DNA from: Sphingopyxis terrae subsp. terrae NBRC 15098
GTDB lineage: Bacteria; Pseudomonadota; Alphaproteobacteria; Sphingomonadales; Sphingomonadaceae
Reading direction: 5' to 3'
NCBI RefSeq assembly: GCF_001610975.1
Contig: NZ_CP013342.1
Location: forward strand, 3,840,631 to 3,904,630
Length of the DNA: 64,000 bases
Below the pieces are notes generated by a model. That model had not been told where the DNA came from and searched no databases. It worked only from the letters and a program-made list of their open reading frames with translations. Both the position numbers and the translations under genes were made by a program. This document shows positions 27,031 to 35,901 of the stretch, one piece after another (position 1 is the first letter of the stretch; each line of letters begins with the position of its first letter).

Positions 27031-27939
27031 TCAGACCGCAGCTCGGACTGAGCGCATGAGCACATCATTCCAGTCGTCGCCGGTTAGCTCCGGACGCCTG
27101 GTGACAATCAGCCGCCCTTCGCAAGCGTAGGCCTCTCGCGCACGCTCTTCAGCAAGGCGCCCGCCCGCATCATTGTCGACAAAGAGATATAGCTGGTGCA
27201 CCGATTCCGGGATTGTGGCCAAGCCGAAGCGTTCGTTTCCTAGCGTCGCCCAGCAGGGAACCTTGAACATTTGCATCGCTGAGAGGGCCGTTTCGTTTCC
27301 TTCTGCGAGGCCAAGGCGTCCCTCATCCGGGTGCGCGAAACGCACCGCCCCAGAACCGGGGCTGCCTAACGCACGCCTGGGCTGATCGAAAGAAGCCAAA
27401 CTAGTTTTGTCGAGGTCGAGGAAGGAGCGATGCAGCGCGAGAATTCCGGCATCATTGCGCACGGCCGCGACCATCGCGGGAAGAAACCGGACAGCACCCT
27501 TTGGCCCCAGAGGCATACGCGGGTGGAAACGCAGCTCCGGCGAAGCAATCGTGATGCCTCTGGACACGAGGTACTTTTCGGCGGGGCTGCCAGCGATGGT
27601 CGACGCCTCACGCCAGAGCCTCAGCGCATTGCGATTGGCGACTTCCTCGCGCGGTTCGGCCACGATCGGACCACTCGTGCCGTCGAACAGATCCGCAATT
27701 CGTATTCCGAGCCCGGCCATGGCTTCTATCACCGCCTCGTTCGTGCAGCCGGCAAAGCAATGAACAAGAATTGCGCGCTTTCCGAGCGTGATGCTTAGCG
27801 AAGGAGTGCGGTCGTCGTGGGCCGGGCAGCAGCACATTCCGCGCGAACGCGACCAGGCACCGCCCAGCTGCTCGACTATCTTGCGCGCGCGGGTTTCCAG
27901 TTGCAGACCTTGGAATTGGGATGATCGGTGTTGGTGCAT
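27031..27939 (-). CDS. Primase-like protein with CHC2 zinc finger and toprim domain
   Basis: 302 residues from the ATG at 27939. The zinc-finger region CCCPAHDDRTPSLSI...HCFAGC (~35-65) is typical of DnaG/CHC2. The toprim part has GLAEGNETALSAMQ with the catalytic glutamate and LYLFVDNDAGGRLAEERARE with the DxD-like pair. It lacks the DnaG catalytic core length and the helicase-binding domain, as in mobile-element primase fragments. It lies upstream of the helicase gene in the same orientation (103-bp gap). Confidence 0.85.
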   Translation of the reverse strand: MHQHRSSQFQGLQLETRARKIVEQLGGAWSRSRGMCCCPAHDDRTPSLSITLGKRAILVHCFAGCTNEAVIEAMAGLGIRIADLFDGTSGPIVAEPREEVANRNALRLWREASTIAGSPAEKYLVSRGITIASPELRFHPRMPLGPKGAVRFLPAMVAAVRNDAGILALHRSFLDLDKTSLASFDQPRRALGSPGSGAVRFAHPDEGRLGLAEGNETALSAMQMFKVPCWATLGNERFGLATIPESVHQLYLFVDNDAGGRLAEERAREAYACEGRLIVTRRPELTGDDWNDVLMRSVRAAV

Positions 27940-28066
27940 GGGGGCATCTCCATTGTAACGTGCCTCCACCCGCGCAGCCTCCGCTCTGCGTCGCTGACGT
28001 TTCATTTTCCTACATCGCATGTTCTATATATGTTCTTTCCCGATTCGACCACCAAAGGATTCGGGA

Positions 28067-28726
28067 ATGAGACTGAAATGGGCAGTAGTTGCAGCGGCAA
28101 CGACAGGATTTGGGTCCGTCCTCCCCGCTCACGCGCAGGAACTTGAGCCCACTCAGATGACCGTTGCCTCGGAGTTGACGACCGATGGCTTCCGCGTTGC
28201 AGAAGGAACCGATGGCTTCCTTCTCGTCGAACACGGCATTTGGAGAATGCCTCCAGCGGGCTCGTCCGAGCCGCCGGCGACCGATGCGGGTCGAACCTAT
28301 TTGCCCTATCGATATCCAAAGCCCCAAGGCAGCGCGCCATCCGGCTTCCGTCGGGCAAGCTACCTTCCTCATGTTTACGCTGCTGAGGCTCAATACTCGC
28401 TACCAAGTGGCCTTCTCGACGCTCTTGTATGGACGGAATCACGATATAATCCCATGGCCATCAGCAAGGCAGGCGCCGCAGGTTTGGGACAATTGATGCC
28501 AGGGACAGCGCGGGACCTTGGCGTTTCAAATCGCTTCGATCCCAAGGCGAACATCTTGGGTGCGGCCAGATATCTACGCCAGATGCTCGACAAATTCGGG
28601 GTAGTTCATCTCGCCCTCGCTGCCTACAATGCGGGCCCTGGCGCCGTCGAGCGGGCCGGCGGTATCCCACGTAATGGCGAGACACCGGCCTATGTGCGCG
28701 ACGTGCTGCGTCATTGGCAATTTTGA
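28067..28726 (+). CDS. Periplasmic lytic transglycosylase (SLT family)
   Basis: 219 residues. An N-terminal signal peptide ([20 protein letters not shown], cleavage after AHA). The C-terminal SLT domain has [20 protein letters not shown] with the catalytic glutamate, [15 protein letters not shown] and [17 protein letters not shown]. It cleaves peptidoglycan glycan strands, in conjugative elements to admit the transfer apparatus (VirB1-like). The start at 28067 is chosen for the signal peptide; the 16 upstream codons are not supported. Confidence 0.9.
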   Translation: MRLKWAVVAAATTGFGSVLPAHAQELEPTQMTVASELTTDGFRVAEGTDGFLLVEHGIWRMPPAGSSEPPATDAGRTYLPYRYPKPQGSAPSGFRRASYLPHVYAAEAQYSLPSGLLDALVWTESRYNPMAISKAGAAGLGQLMPGTARDLGVSNRFDPKANILGAARYLRQMLDKFGVVHLALAAYNAGPGAVERAGGIPRNGETPAYVRDVLRHWQF

Positions 28727-28740
28727 GCAGGGGGTGGTTT

Positions 28741-28950
28741 GTGAGTTCCGGTCGAATACGCGTGTCGGGAATGCTGAGCCGCGGACGACGCGGAATGATC
28801 CTGACCACGAAATCGGACGAGGTTTGGATCGTCGAAAGCGAGGAAGTTACCGACGATCTCATCGGTTCGAACGTGATTGTCGAAGGCGTCGTTGCAGGCA
28901 TGGATCGCCTACGCGCCGACTGGATTGGCGCGGGCAGTCATCTTTCTTGA
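28741..28950 (+). CDS. DUF5818-like small protein
   Basis: 69 residues from the GTG at 28741, preceded by AGGGGG. The sequence GRIRVSGMLSRGRRGMILTT followed by EVWIVES and NVIVEGVVAGMDRLRADWIG matches the small beta-barrel-like DUF5818 proteins of sphingomonads. It is 14 bp after the transglycosylase, likely cotranscribed. Its 3' end overlaps the end of the convergent integrase gene by 13 bp. Confidence 0.6.
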   Translation: MSSGRIRVSGMLSRGRRGMILTTKSDEVWIVESEEVTDDLIGSNVIVEGVVAGMDRLRADWIGAGSHLS

Positions 28951-30209
28951 TTCTGGGGAGGATATTTCGCGACGAGCAGTAGAACCTCCCTACCCCACAG
29001 TGCGAGAGCTTCGCGTTTTTCATTCGTGTACTGATGCCGATGATAGACCCCGGCGACGCCAGCCATTGCCGAGCCGGACTGATGATTGAGAACGGCTTCT
29101 GAAACGACCAGCGGTATTCCAATCCTTTGCAGTCCGGTCGCCACCGTCCGGCGAATGTCATGCATGGTAAAATGAGCGGCTTCATAGCCGAGTTTCTCGT
29201 CCACGCTTGCCCTTATCCGCTTCCAGGCCTTTGACAGCCCACTGACACTGTTTGTGCTGGTGACCTTGGATGCCAATAGAATTTGGGATTGCTTGTGAGC
29301 ATCTTCAGGCGCGATCCCGGCGGCCGTGAAGATGTCGGTGACGACCTCGAGAGCCTGTGCGGATAAAGGCACCACATTTGCCTTGCCGTTTTTCGCTCTA
29401 TCTCCTGGTACAGTCCAGACTTTCCCCTTGAAGTCGAATTCGTCGCAAGTGGCGTCGAGCACCTCTCCCCGGCGCTGGGCCGTGAGAATCAACATCTGCA
29501 CAAGATGACCAAACGGATAGCCATCCTCGACGGCGGCTTGCCACAGTGCAGCGACCTCTCGATCGCTGAGCACCCGGTCGCGAGGCTCGCTCCTTTTTGG
29601 GCGCCAGGCGTCCCGGCACGGATTGGCTGGCAAATGTTCAAGTCTGGTGAGCGCCCATGAGTAGAACGTCGAAAGGTGCCGATAAACGATGCGAGCCATC
29701 GTCAGGGTTTCCTTGCCCCGCTCAAATGCGATCTTCTCTACGAAGCGGCTGACGTCGCTTCGGGTGATCGAATCGGCGAGGCGGTCGCCTAGCTCAGGTT
29801 CAATGTACTTGCGGAAAACCCGGTCGAACTCATTCGCGCTCCGCTTTTTGCCGACGATCTGTTGAGCCAGGTATGTCTCGTATAGTTCAGCGACGGTGCC
29901 GACACCCTTCGATCCCTTCCTCTTAGCTCCCGGCTTTCTGGCGATGCTTTTGCCTTGCTCAACATCGACGAGTAGGTCCCGCGCCTTCCGACGGGCGTGT
30001 GCAAGAGTGAAATTCGGGCCATGCCGCCCGATAGTCACGTTCAACCATTTACCTTGGACGCGCTTACGCAAGATATAAGTCTTGGTGCCGCTCGCTCCCA
30101 TTCGGAGCCGCAGACCGGTCACGATGCCATCCGCGACCTCAATCTGCCCGCTTGCAGGCGCTTTCAATCCTGCGATCCGAGCATCTGTCAAACCAACCTT
30201 GTTCGCCAT
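28938..30209 (-). CDS. Tyrosine integrase (P4/DUF4102 type)
   Basis: 423 residues. The N-terminal DUF4102 arm-binding domain (GLTDARIAGLKAPASG, GLRLRMGASGTKTYILR) precedes a SAM-like core-binding domain and the catalytic domain. Catalytic residues are the arginine in LTAQRRGEVLDATCDEF, the HxxR box HDIRRTVATGL, the histidine in VLNHQSGSA and the nucleophile in GVYHRHQYTNEKREAL. It integrates mobile DNA at tRNA 3' ends. Its start lies ~95 bp from the tRNA-like attachment site at 30304-30385, as expected for an element end. Confidence 0.92.
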   Translation of the reverse strand: MANKVGLTDARIAGLKAPASGQIEVADGIVTGLRLRMGASGTKTYILRKRVQGKWLNVTIGRHGPNFTLAHARRKARDLLVDVEQGKSIARKPGAKRKGSKGVGTVAELYETYLAQQIVGKKRSANEFDRVFRKYIEPELGDRLADSITRSDVSRFVEKIAFERGKETLTMARIVYRHLSTFYSWALTRLEHLPANPCRDAWRPKRSEPRDRVLSDREVAALWQAAVEDGYPFGHLVQMLILTAQRRGEVLDATCDEFDFKGKVWTVPGDRAKNGKANVVPLSAQALEVVTDIFTAAGIAPEDAHKQSQILLASKVTSTNSVSGLSKAWKRIRASVDEKLGYEAAHFTMHDIRRTVATGLQRIGIPLVVSEAVLNHQSGSAMAGVAGVYHRHQYTNEKREALALWGREVLLLVAKYPPQNQER

Positions 30210-30303
30210 ATGATCCTGCTACCTTAGGTAGCTTTTTGTAGTGGATACTGGTGAACATTTCAAGAACAATGCGGACTATGAATCGCAGATTTCCGCCGTT
30301 TTT

Positions 30304-30385
30304 GGACGCATGCGGAAGCGTAAGGACCCTCTGATTTCAGCTCTTAATCAGCGGGTCCTAGGTTCGAGCCCTAGTGCGTCCACCA
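30304..30385 (+). other. tRNA-derived attachment-like site (3' half of a CTT-anticodon tRNA)
   Basis: 30341-30385 is a normal tRNA 3' half: loop CTCTTAA, stem TCAGC, T-arm CTAGG-TTCGAGC-CCTAG, acceptor TGCGTCC and ACCA. The 5' part has the matching acceptor GGACGCA (30304-30310), but the D-arm and 5' anticodon stem are replaced by unrelated sequence, so it should not be a working tRNA. It sits between two integrase genes and is best read as att scar or crossover site, probably from a tRNA-Lys(CTT) gene (inference). AGGACCCTCTGAT (30323-30335) also pairs with ATCAGCGGGTCCT (30347-30359). Confidence 0.65.
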
Positions 30386-30402
30386 TTTCTTTCCCTTACA
30401 AA

Positions 30403-31503
30403 TCAAACGGTTACCCCGTCCCGGGCCACCAATCGCAGGCCGGCTCGTGCCATGCCTGGGGGTGATTTTGGGACATGGACTTCCGCAGTCTTCTGCGCCT
30501 CTCCGGCCAGGCCGGTTTGGGACCCGAAAGTCAGCTGGTCGGCGTACGGCTGGAGATGCTTCACCGAGAGATGCGCATAACGGCGCACCATCGATTCCGA
30601 TTTCCATCCGCCCAGCTCCTGAAGCACCCAGGTGGGCACGTCATTCTGCCGGAGCCAGCTCGCCCAGGTATGCCGCAGATCGTGCCAACGAAAGTTGGTG
30701 ATCTCGGCCCGCCGGAGCGCTTTGCGCCACGCCCGTGTGTTCGCCGAACGGAGCGGATTGCCCCGGAAGGTGAACACATGGCTTTCGTGCTTGCCCTGCT
30801 GCCGCATGAGGACGGCTGCCGCGAGATCGTTGAGCGGGACGCCCAGAGCCTCCCCGTTCTTCGTATCGCCATGCTCGATCGTCGCGATGCGCCGGGCGAG
30901 ATTGACCCGGTCCCATGTCAGATCGAGCACATTGCCCTGGCGCAGGCCAGTCGCGAGCGCAAACACGACCACTTCACGCTGATGGGCCGGCAACTCCTTG
31001 AGCAGGGTTTCGGCCTGCTCTTCGGTGATCCAGCGAACGCGGACCTTTCCGCCGACGCTGTAGGTCTTGAACGCCGGCACGGCGTCGATCCATTCCCATT
31101 CGCGCATCGCCCTTCGAAAGATGGCGCGGATGAGCGCCACATAGAGATCCTTCGTGCGATCCGTGCCGTGGATATGGCGCGTCACCAGGCCATCGACGAG
31201 GCTCCGGTCGATCTGGTCGAGGGTCTTGCCCCGCAAATGACCAGTGAACCAACGGATCCGCTGCACATCGTCCCGGTAGGACTTCTTGTGCGCCTTCTCC
31301 TTGAGCCAGCGCAGCGCCGCTTCGTCCCATGAACGCTTCGGCTTCTGCTTCAGTCTCGCCAAGTCCCACAGCTGAGCCTTCAGCTTGTCGTGGTATTCCT
31401 TCGCTTTTTCCCGGTCGGCTGTGCCAGTAGTATGTTTAATTCGGCTTCCGTCCGGGCTTGTGATGTCGACATAGTAGGTTTCTGCACGTTTCCAGAGTGC
31501 CAT
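30403..31503 (-). CDS. Tyrosine recombinase / phage-type integrase
   Basis: 366 residues. A core-binding domain (~60-160) precedes the catalytic domain: arginine in FALATGLRQGNVLDLTWDRV, beta-hairpin lysine in GDTKNGEALGVPL, HDLRHTWASWLRQ, and LGGWKSESMVRRYAHLSVKH with the nucleophile tyrosine. The 3' end lies 18 bp from the tRNA-like att site. A different family from the neighbouring integrase, so two elements met here. The start (ATG 31503, GCCATAGG context) lies inside the 3' part of the excisionase-like frame. Confidence 0.92.
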   Translation of the reverse strand: MALWKRAETYYVDITSPDGSRIKHTTGTADREKAKEYHDKLKAQLWDLARLKQKPKRSWDEAALRWLKEKAHKKSYRDDVQRIRWFTGHLRGKTLDQIDRSLVDGLVTRHIHGTDRTKDLYVALIRAIFRRAMREWEWIDAVPAFKTYSVGGKVRVRWITEEQAETLLKELPAHQREVVVFALATGLRQGNVLDLTWDRVNLARRIATIEHGDTKNGEALGVPLNDLAAAVLMRQQGKHESHVFTFRGNPLRSANTRAWRKALRRAEITNFRWHDLRHTWASWLRQNDVPTWVLQELGGWKSESMVRRYAHLSVKHLQPYADQLTFGSQTGLAGEAQKTAEVHVPKSPPGMARAGLRLVARDGVTV

Positions 31504-31781
31504 AGGCTTACCTCCTTGGTTGAGGCACCTGGCTGCATTCGTGCGCGCACAGGATAGTGCTCACGAATCCACGCGACAAGATCGCTTTCGAGAAACCTCC
31601 AGAACCGACCAATCTTCGCTGCGGGGATCAGCCCGGCCTTCGCGTACGTCCGAATGGTATTGGGATGAACATCGAGCAGCGCCGCCGCCTCGTCGACGTC
31701 GAGCACACGCTGCGGGGGGCACGCATCTTCGAGTGCGTGTGAACCAGGTCCCGGCATCTCGATATTGGCGGCGGCCCGCAC
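31380..31781 (-). CDS. Excisionase/AlpA-like helix-turn-helix protein
   Basis: 133 residues. Residues ~25-75 form a MerR-type HTH_17 domain (VLDVDEAAALLDVHPNTIRT, YAKAGLIPAAKIGRFWRF) typical of excisionase-family proteins. It would direct the integrase toward excision. The C-terminal ~41 residues overlap the integrase start in another frame, which suggests translational coupling. The exact start is uncertain (ATG 31781 or 31757). Confidence 0.75.
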   Translation of the reverse strand: MRAAANIEMPGPGSHALEDACPPQRVLDVDEAAALLDVHPNTIRTYAKAGLIPAAKIGRFWRFLESDLVAWIREHYPVRARMQPGASTKEVSLWHSGNVQKPTMSTSQARTEAELNILLAQPTGKKRRNTTTS

Positions 31782-31783
31782 TG

Positions 31784-32005
31784 TCAGCCTTTCCTACGTT
31801 GCTTGCCGAACTCGCGATCACTCGCGATGAACCGCTCGATCATGGGTGGAATGAGACGCTCCGGGGGCAGAGCAGATTCCAGACCAGTCAACTTCGCGTG
31901 GACCCGGCTATAATCCTGAAGGTCGCGCATCAGCGCGCCCGGAAGCTCGAGCGTCAGTTTGACCGGCTTCTCTTCGGCGATCGGACCGAGGCGAAGCTTC
32001 GTCAT
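31784..32005 (-). CDS. DUF2274 protein of trb conjugation operons
   Basis: 73 residues (MTKLRLGPIAEEKPVKLTLE, LPGALMRDLQDYSRVHAKLT). This family is found directly after trbI in proteobacterial trb type IV secretion operons. The ATG overlaps the stop of the trbI fragment (ATGA at 32002-32005). Its role in transfer is unknown. It shows that the element upstream of the integrase was once conjugative. Confidence 0.8.
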   Translation of the reverse strand: MTKLRLGPIAEEKPVKLTLELPGALMRDLQDYSRVHAKLTGLESALPPERLIPPMIERFIASDREFGKQRRKG

Positions 32006-32225
32006 AACGCCTCTCCCCGCCCCGGCTCCTCAAGGATCAGGTCGCGGATGACAATGACGCGAAAGGCGAAGCCGGGCCGAATGGTAAGCGTCGGCGGCAC
32101 CGAAAGTTCGCGCTCGACCACGCGCCGCCCGGCCTCGTTCGTGCTGTCCTGCAGACCAGATCGCAGCGCGCGGACAAGATCATTTTCGCCACCTGCAGCG
32201 AGCTCGGTCCCGACGCCTAGGGTCA
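32002..32225 (-). pseudogene. trbI: trbI 3' fragment
   Basis: The - strand frame reads GVGTELAAGGENDLVRALRS, then ERELSVPPTLTIRPGFAFRV and IVIRDLI, the C-terminal end of TrbI/VirB10 (the 'TIRPG' region at the outer-membrane pore end). About 70 codons remain of a gene normally ~400 codons long. It is cut at 32219/32220 by the IS5-family element, and the rest of the trb operon is absent on the other side. Only the 3' end survives, so the element can no longer transfer itself by this system. Confidence 0.82.
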
Positions 32226-33061
32226 GGACCCATTGATTTGATGTGACGGCTGTGATTCAGGCTCGCGTTGAGGAGCCTGAAGGATGAGTGATTTGTATTG
32301 GCTGACGGACGAGCAGATGGCTCGGCTTCAGCCCTATTTTCCGAAGAGCCACGGCCGCAAGCGGGTTGATGACCGGCGGGTTTTGAGCGGCATCATCTTC
32401 GTCAACCGCAATGGGCTGAGGTGGCGGGATGCGCCGAGAGAGTATGGCCCGGCAAAGACGCTCTACAATCGCTGGAAGCGGTGGAGCGACAAGGGCATCT
32501 TTGTCCGCATGATGGAAGGCCTGGCGACACCTCAGGCTCCCGAGCGCAAGACGATCATGATCGACGCGACCTATCTCAAGGCTCACCGCACGGCGTCCAG
32601 CCTTGGGGTAAAAAAGGGGGTCCGGGACGCCTGATCGGCCGCACGAAGGGTGGTATGAACACCAAGCTTCATGCCGTAACCGATGCAAATGGCCGCCCGA
32701 TCAGCTTCTTCATGACCGCCGGGCAGGTCAGCGATTACACGGGCGCGGCCGCTTTGCTCGACAGTTTGCCCAAAGCGCAATGGATGCTCGCCGACCGGGG
32801 CTATGACGCCGACTGGTTCCGCGACGCCTTGCAGGAAAAGGGCATCACCCCCTGCATCCCGGGCCGGAAAATACGGAACAAAACCGTCAAATACGACAAG
32901 CGCCGCTACAAACGCCGCAACCGCATCGAGATCATGTTCGGTCGCCTCAAAGACTGGCGGCGCGTCGCCACACGCTACGATCGGTGCCCGAAGGCCTTCT
33001 TCTCTGCCGTCGCCCTCGCCGCCACCATCATCTTCTGGCTCTGATCAATGAGTCCTGACCC
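32220..33061 (+). mobile_element. IS5-family (IS427-group) insertion sequence, copy 1
   Basis: 842 bp. The ends GGGTCAGGACCCATTGAT (left) and ATCAATGAGTCCTGACCC (right) are inverted repeats with one mismatch. TA flanks both ends, consistent with the TA-type target of the group, but the left flank is trbI and the right is unrelated, so a rearrangement followed insertion. Identical to 42451-43292. Confidence 0.92.
32284..33044 (+). CDS. IS5-family transposase, two frames joined by -1 frameshift
   Basis: The first frame (32284-32634, 116 residues) has the DUF4096-like N-domain (LTDEQMARLQPYFPKSHGRK) and the first catalytic aspartate in TIMIDATYLKAHR. The second frame (from ~32610 to 33044) has TKLHAVTDANGRPISFF, LADRGYDADWFRD with the second aspartate and RRNRIEIMFGRLKDWRRVAT with the glutamate. 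The A6G5 run at 32610-32620 is a likely -1 slippage site. The two-frame arrangement is normal for this group. Confidence 0.9.
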
Positions 33062-33383
33062 TAATTTGCTCGACCTGGCCGGTTGCGGTCGGGCAGCTTT
33101 CGGGCGGAAGAATCAAAAAGCGGACATACTCGGCAGACCTCGGCTTCGCGACAGGAATGGACTATTGCGGACATGAGGGTCTGTGGCTCGTCCCGGCGTC
33201 ACGCACGACAGCACGCCGAAACATTCAGTGCTTCTAATCGCGGGCGTAGCCGAACAGTCCCAGTTGGAGACAGTAACGGCGCACCGTCAAGCCCACGGTC
33301 GCTATTATGCGTCCAATCGGCGCAATTACACCTCGGCACCGATGCAACGCGTCGCGAGCGACCGTATTGAGGTAAGGAGAAAA
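33062..33383. other. Intergenic region, no gene seen
   Basis: 322 bp between the IS and the response-regulator operon. Short frames present do not look coding. It should contain the operon promoter, but no convincing -35/-10 pair was identified. Confidence 0.4.
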
Positions 33384-33773
33384 ATGGAGGCGTTGCCAAC
33401 GATGCAGACGATATTGGTATGCGACGATGACGAGTTGTTGGTAGAACTCCTCACGCATCGGCTTGGAGCGCGCGGCTACCACGTCGTCGTAGCAGCAGAC
33501 GGCGGCGCGGCCGTCAGGCAGGCATCGGAATGTGACCCGGATGCCATCGTACTCGACATGATGATGCCCGTACTCGACGGCCAACAGGTATTGCGACGAT
33601 TGAAGGCGGATCCAGCCACAGCCGCCATTCCGGTCATCATGCTCACCGCCCGGCGCCAGGAACAGGACATCGTCGGCACGCTCGAGCTAGGCGCCGACGA
33701 TTATCTGGTAAAGCCGTTTATTCCGGAAGAGTTGATGAGCCGTTTGGCCCGCCTTGTGACGGCGCGTCGATGA
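33384..33773 (+). CDS. Single-domain response regulator
   Basis: 129 residues: a receiver (REC) domain only. ILVCDDDELL has the acidic pair, DAIVLDMMMPVLDG the phospho-acceptor aspartate (~residue 58), VIMLTARRQEQD the threonine, and YLVKPF the lysine. No output domain, so it probably acts through protein contacts. AAGGAG lies before the ATG at 33384. First gene of an operon: its stop overlaps the next ATG (ATGA). Confidence 0.9.
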   Translation: MEALPTMQTILVCDDDELLVELLTHRLGARGYHVVVAADGGAAVRQASECDPDAIVLDMMMPVLDGQQVLRRLKADPATAAIPVIMLTARRQEQDIVGTLELGADDYLVKPFIPEELMSRLARLVTARR

Positions 33774-34864
33774 CCCGAATCTATTTTTTCGCCTTGGCGC
33801 TTTGCTGCACCACCGCAGCGCAAGCGCAGGATGCGCGGTCCACTGACTATGACATGGCTGTCGAAGCCAGGCTTGCCGGGGACGCGGCCCGCGCCGCTGC
33901 CCTGCTCGAACCGTTGATCGCAGCCAATCCCCGCAACAGCGACGCACAGGTCCAATTGGGCCTCGCGCGCATGGCCTTGGGTGAGTTGGATGCGGCGGAG
34001 GCGGCATTCCGCGCCGCGCTAACCGTCGCGCCCGGCTATACCGACGCCCATGTCGGCCTCGCCCGGGTTGCTCAGCGGCGGGGTGACCGCGCCGCGGCGC
34101 TTCGCGCTCTGGACGCGGCGGGTGTGCAAAGTGCGGAGATAGCGGAGCTTCGTAACCAACTGGCCGACGCCTCTTCCGGTCCGCGCTGGCAAATCGATGT
34201 GGACGCCGCGTACAGCTGGCTTGACGGTCCCCAACCCGACTGGCGCGAGCTTGCCTTTCAGCTTCGCCGATCCGAGGGCCGAGCCGCAATCGGCGCACGG
34301 ATTGAATATGCCCGCCGCTTCGCCCGCGCCGATGTCTATGGCGAAGCGCAGGTCGACTATCGCCTGTCAGAGGCAGCCCGGCTCTATGCGAGGCTGGGGG
34401 GCACGCCGAATGCCGATTTCCGTCCGGAATGGCAGCTCGGCCTTGGAGGATCGCTTCGCGTCAACGGCGGTCCCGACGCGACGATATTGACGCTGGATGG
34501 CCGGCAGGCCCGGTTCGCCGTAGGCGATGTCCAAAGCCTAACCCCCGGTATCGAACAATATCTCGGCGGGCGCGTCTGGCTTACGGGCCGATGGATCAAC
34601 CTTTTCGACGAACGCGGAACGCATCGATCGGGGTTCCTCGTCCGCGGCGATGTTCAGGCCAGCGAACCGCTGCGCCTGTTCGCGGGCTACAGCGACGCTC
34701 CCGACACCGATGAGGGGGTGGTCGTCGATGTCCGGAGTCTGTTCGGCGGCGTCTCGCTCGACCTCGGCCGTGATTACGCGCTCCGGTTCGCGGTCGCGCA
34801 CGATGATCGCGAGACGGGAGCGGATCGTACGCAGTTGACGGTGGGTTTCGGGCTGCGCTTCTGA
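33770..34864 (+). CDS. TPR and YaiO-type outer-membrane beta-barrel protein
   Basis: 364 residues. A signal peptide (MTRIYFFALALCCTTAAQAQ) is followed by TPR repeats (~25-130: AAALLEPLIAANPRNSDAQV, ELDAAEAAFRAALTVAPGYT) and a ~220-residue C-terminal barrel with alternating strands ending in TVGFGLRF, a typical terminal aromatic. This matches the YaiO family. Probable role in exopolysaccharide export with the downstream glycosyltransferase (inference). Overlaps the regulator by 4 bp. Confidence 0.8.
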   Translation: MTRIYFFALALCCTTAAQAQDARSTDYDMAVEARLAGDAARAAALLEPLIAANPRNSDAQVQLGLARMALGELDAAEAAFRAALTVAPGYTDAHVGLARVAQRRGDRAAALRALDAAGVQSAEIAELRNQLADASSGPRWQIDVDAAYSWLDGPQPDWRELAFQLRRSEGRAAIGARIEYARRFARADVYGEAQVDYRLSEAARLYARLGGTPNADFRPEWQLGLGGSLRVNGGPDATILTLDGRQARFAVGDVQSLTPGIEQYLGGRVWLTGRWINLFDERGTHRSGFLVRGDVQASEPLRLFAGYSDAPDTDEGVVVDVRSLFGGVSLDLGRDYALRFAVAHDDRETGADRTQLTVGFGLRF

Positions 34865-34866
34865 CG

Positions 34867-35901
34867 ATGCTGCGGCTGATCTGGGATCTTTCATTACTCC
34901 TCGCCGGTGCGGCGCTCGCGGTGATGTCGTTACTTGTCCTGCTCCGCGCTTTGTCCACTCGGCGGAGAGACCGGCTGCTTGCAGCGCGGCGGCGGCTTGC
35001 GCCGCTCCTGCTCGCTACAGCAGACCCACCGCGCGAAGGCATAGAAGGCATGGCAGATTCTGTCGTGACGCAACTGACCCTCGACCTCATCCAGCTCGTC
35101 CGCGGCGCCGAGCGGATACAATTTATCGGGAAGGCGGCCGAACTCGGGGTGCCCGATCGGCTGAGGCGTCAACTGCGGTCGTTCTCGCGGCGGCGGCGCA
35201 TGATCGCGGTCCAGGGCCTCGCCCTGTTCGACGATGACCTGTCCCGCGAAGCGCTGCTGGATACGCTCGGCGACCGCGACGACGAAATCCGGCTTGCGGC
35301 GGCCTTGGCTCTCGGACGCGGCGACAACCGCCCAGGGCTCGACGAGTTGGTCGCCCGCCTTGGGCTGCGGGACCATCGATCTTCGCTGCTGACGGTCACC
35401 CTGTTTCGTCATTATGCCAACGAAGCGCCCGACGAAGTACAAGCCCTGGTGCTCGACACCGACCTGCCGCTATCCGTCCGTCTTGCCGCGATCGAGGCTC
35501 AGGCTGTGTCCGGCGATTATCGCCTCGTCCCCGCTATCGTTGAGCTCGGCCTTCGCGCGCCGGACGATAGCGAGGAATTGCCCCGATACCTTCATGCGCT
35601 GGGGCGTATCGGCCATCCCGCCGCGCGCGACGCGGTGCTGGCGGGTCTCGCCAGCAATTCGATGCCCGCGCGCGTCGCCGCTGCAGGCGCGGCAGGCCGG
35701 ATTGCGCTTCTTGAAAGCGCCGATCAGTTGGCGGGCCTGCTCGACGCGCCGGAATGGTGGGTACGTTTCCGCTCGGCAGAAGCATTGCTCCAGCTGGGCG
35801 ACACCGGCATCGTCCGCCTGCGGGAAGCAGCGGCATCCGGCGGCGAACTAGCCCGCGAGGCGGCGGCAGCGATGCTGGCGGAACGGGGTCTTGCGCCGTG
35901 A
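34867..35901 (+). CDS. Membrane-anchored HEAT-repeat protein
   Basis: 344 residues. One N-terminal membrane segment (LLAGAALAVMSLLVLLRALS) and then HEAT-type helical repeats: FDDDLSREALLDTLGDRDDE, IRLAAALALG, then HPAARDAVLAGLASNSMPAR and WVRFRSAEALLQLGD. Likely a cytoplasmic scaffold for the glycosyltransferase or regulator (inference). It begins 2 bp after the YaiO-like gene, and its stop overlaps the glycosyltransferase start (GTGA). Confidence 0.8.
   Translation: MLRLIWDLSLLLAGAALAVMSLLVLLRALSTRRRDRLLAARRRLAPLLLATADPPREGIEGMADSVVTQLTLDLIQLVRGAERIQFIGKAAELGVPDRLRRQLRSFSRRRRMIAVQGLALFDDDLSREALLDTLGDRDDEIRLAAALALGRGDNRPGLDELVARLGLRDHRSSLLTVTLFRHYANEAPDEVQALVLDTDLPLSVRLAAIEAQAVSGDYRLVPAIVELGLRAPDDSEELPRYLHALGRIGHPAARDAVLAGLASNSMPARVAAAGAAGRIALLESADQLAGLLDAPEWWVRFRSAEALLQLGDTGIVRLREAAASGGELAREAAAAMLAERGLAP

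Noticed and set aside
30304..30385. Functional tRNA gene
   Set aside because: Acceptor and T-arm pair, but the D-arm and 5' anticodon stem do not; length and structure fit an att scar better.
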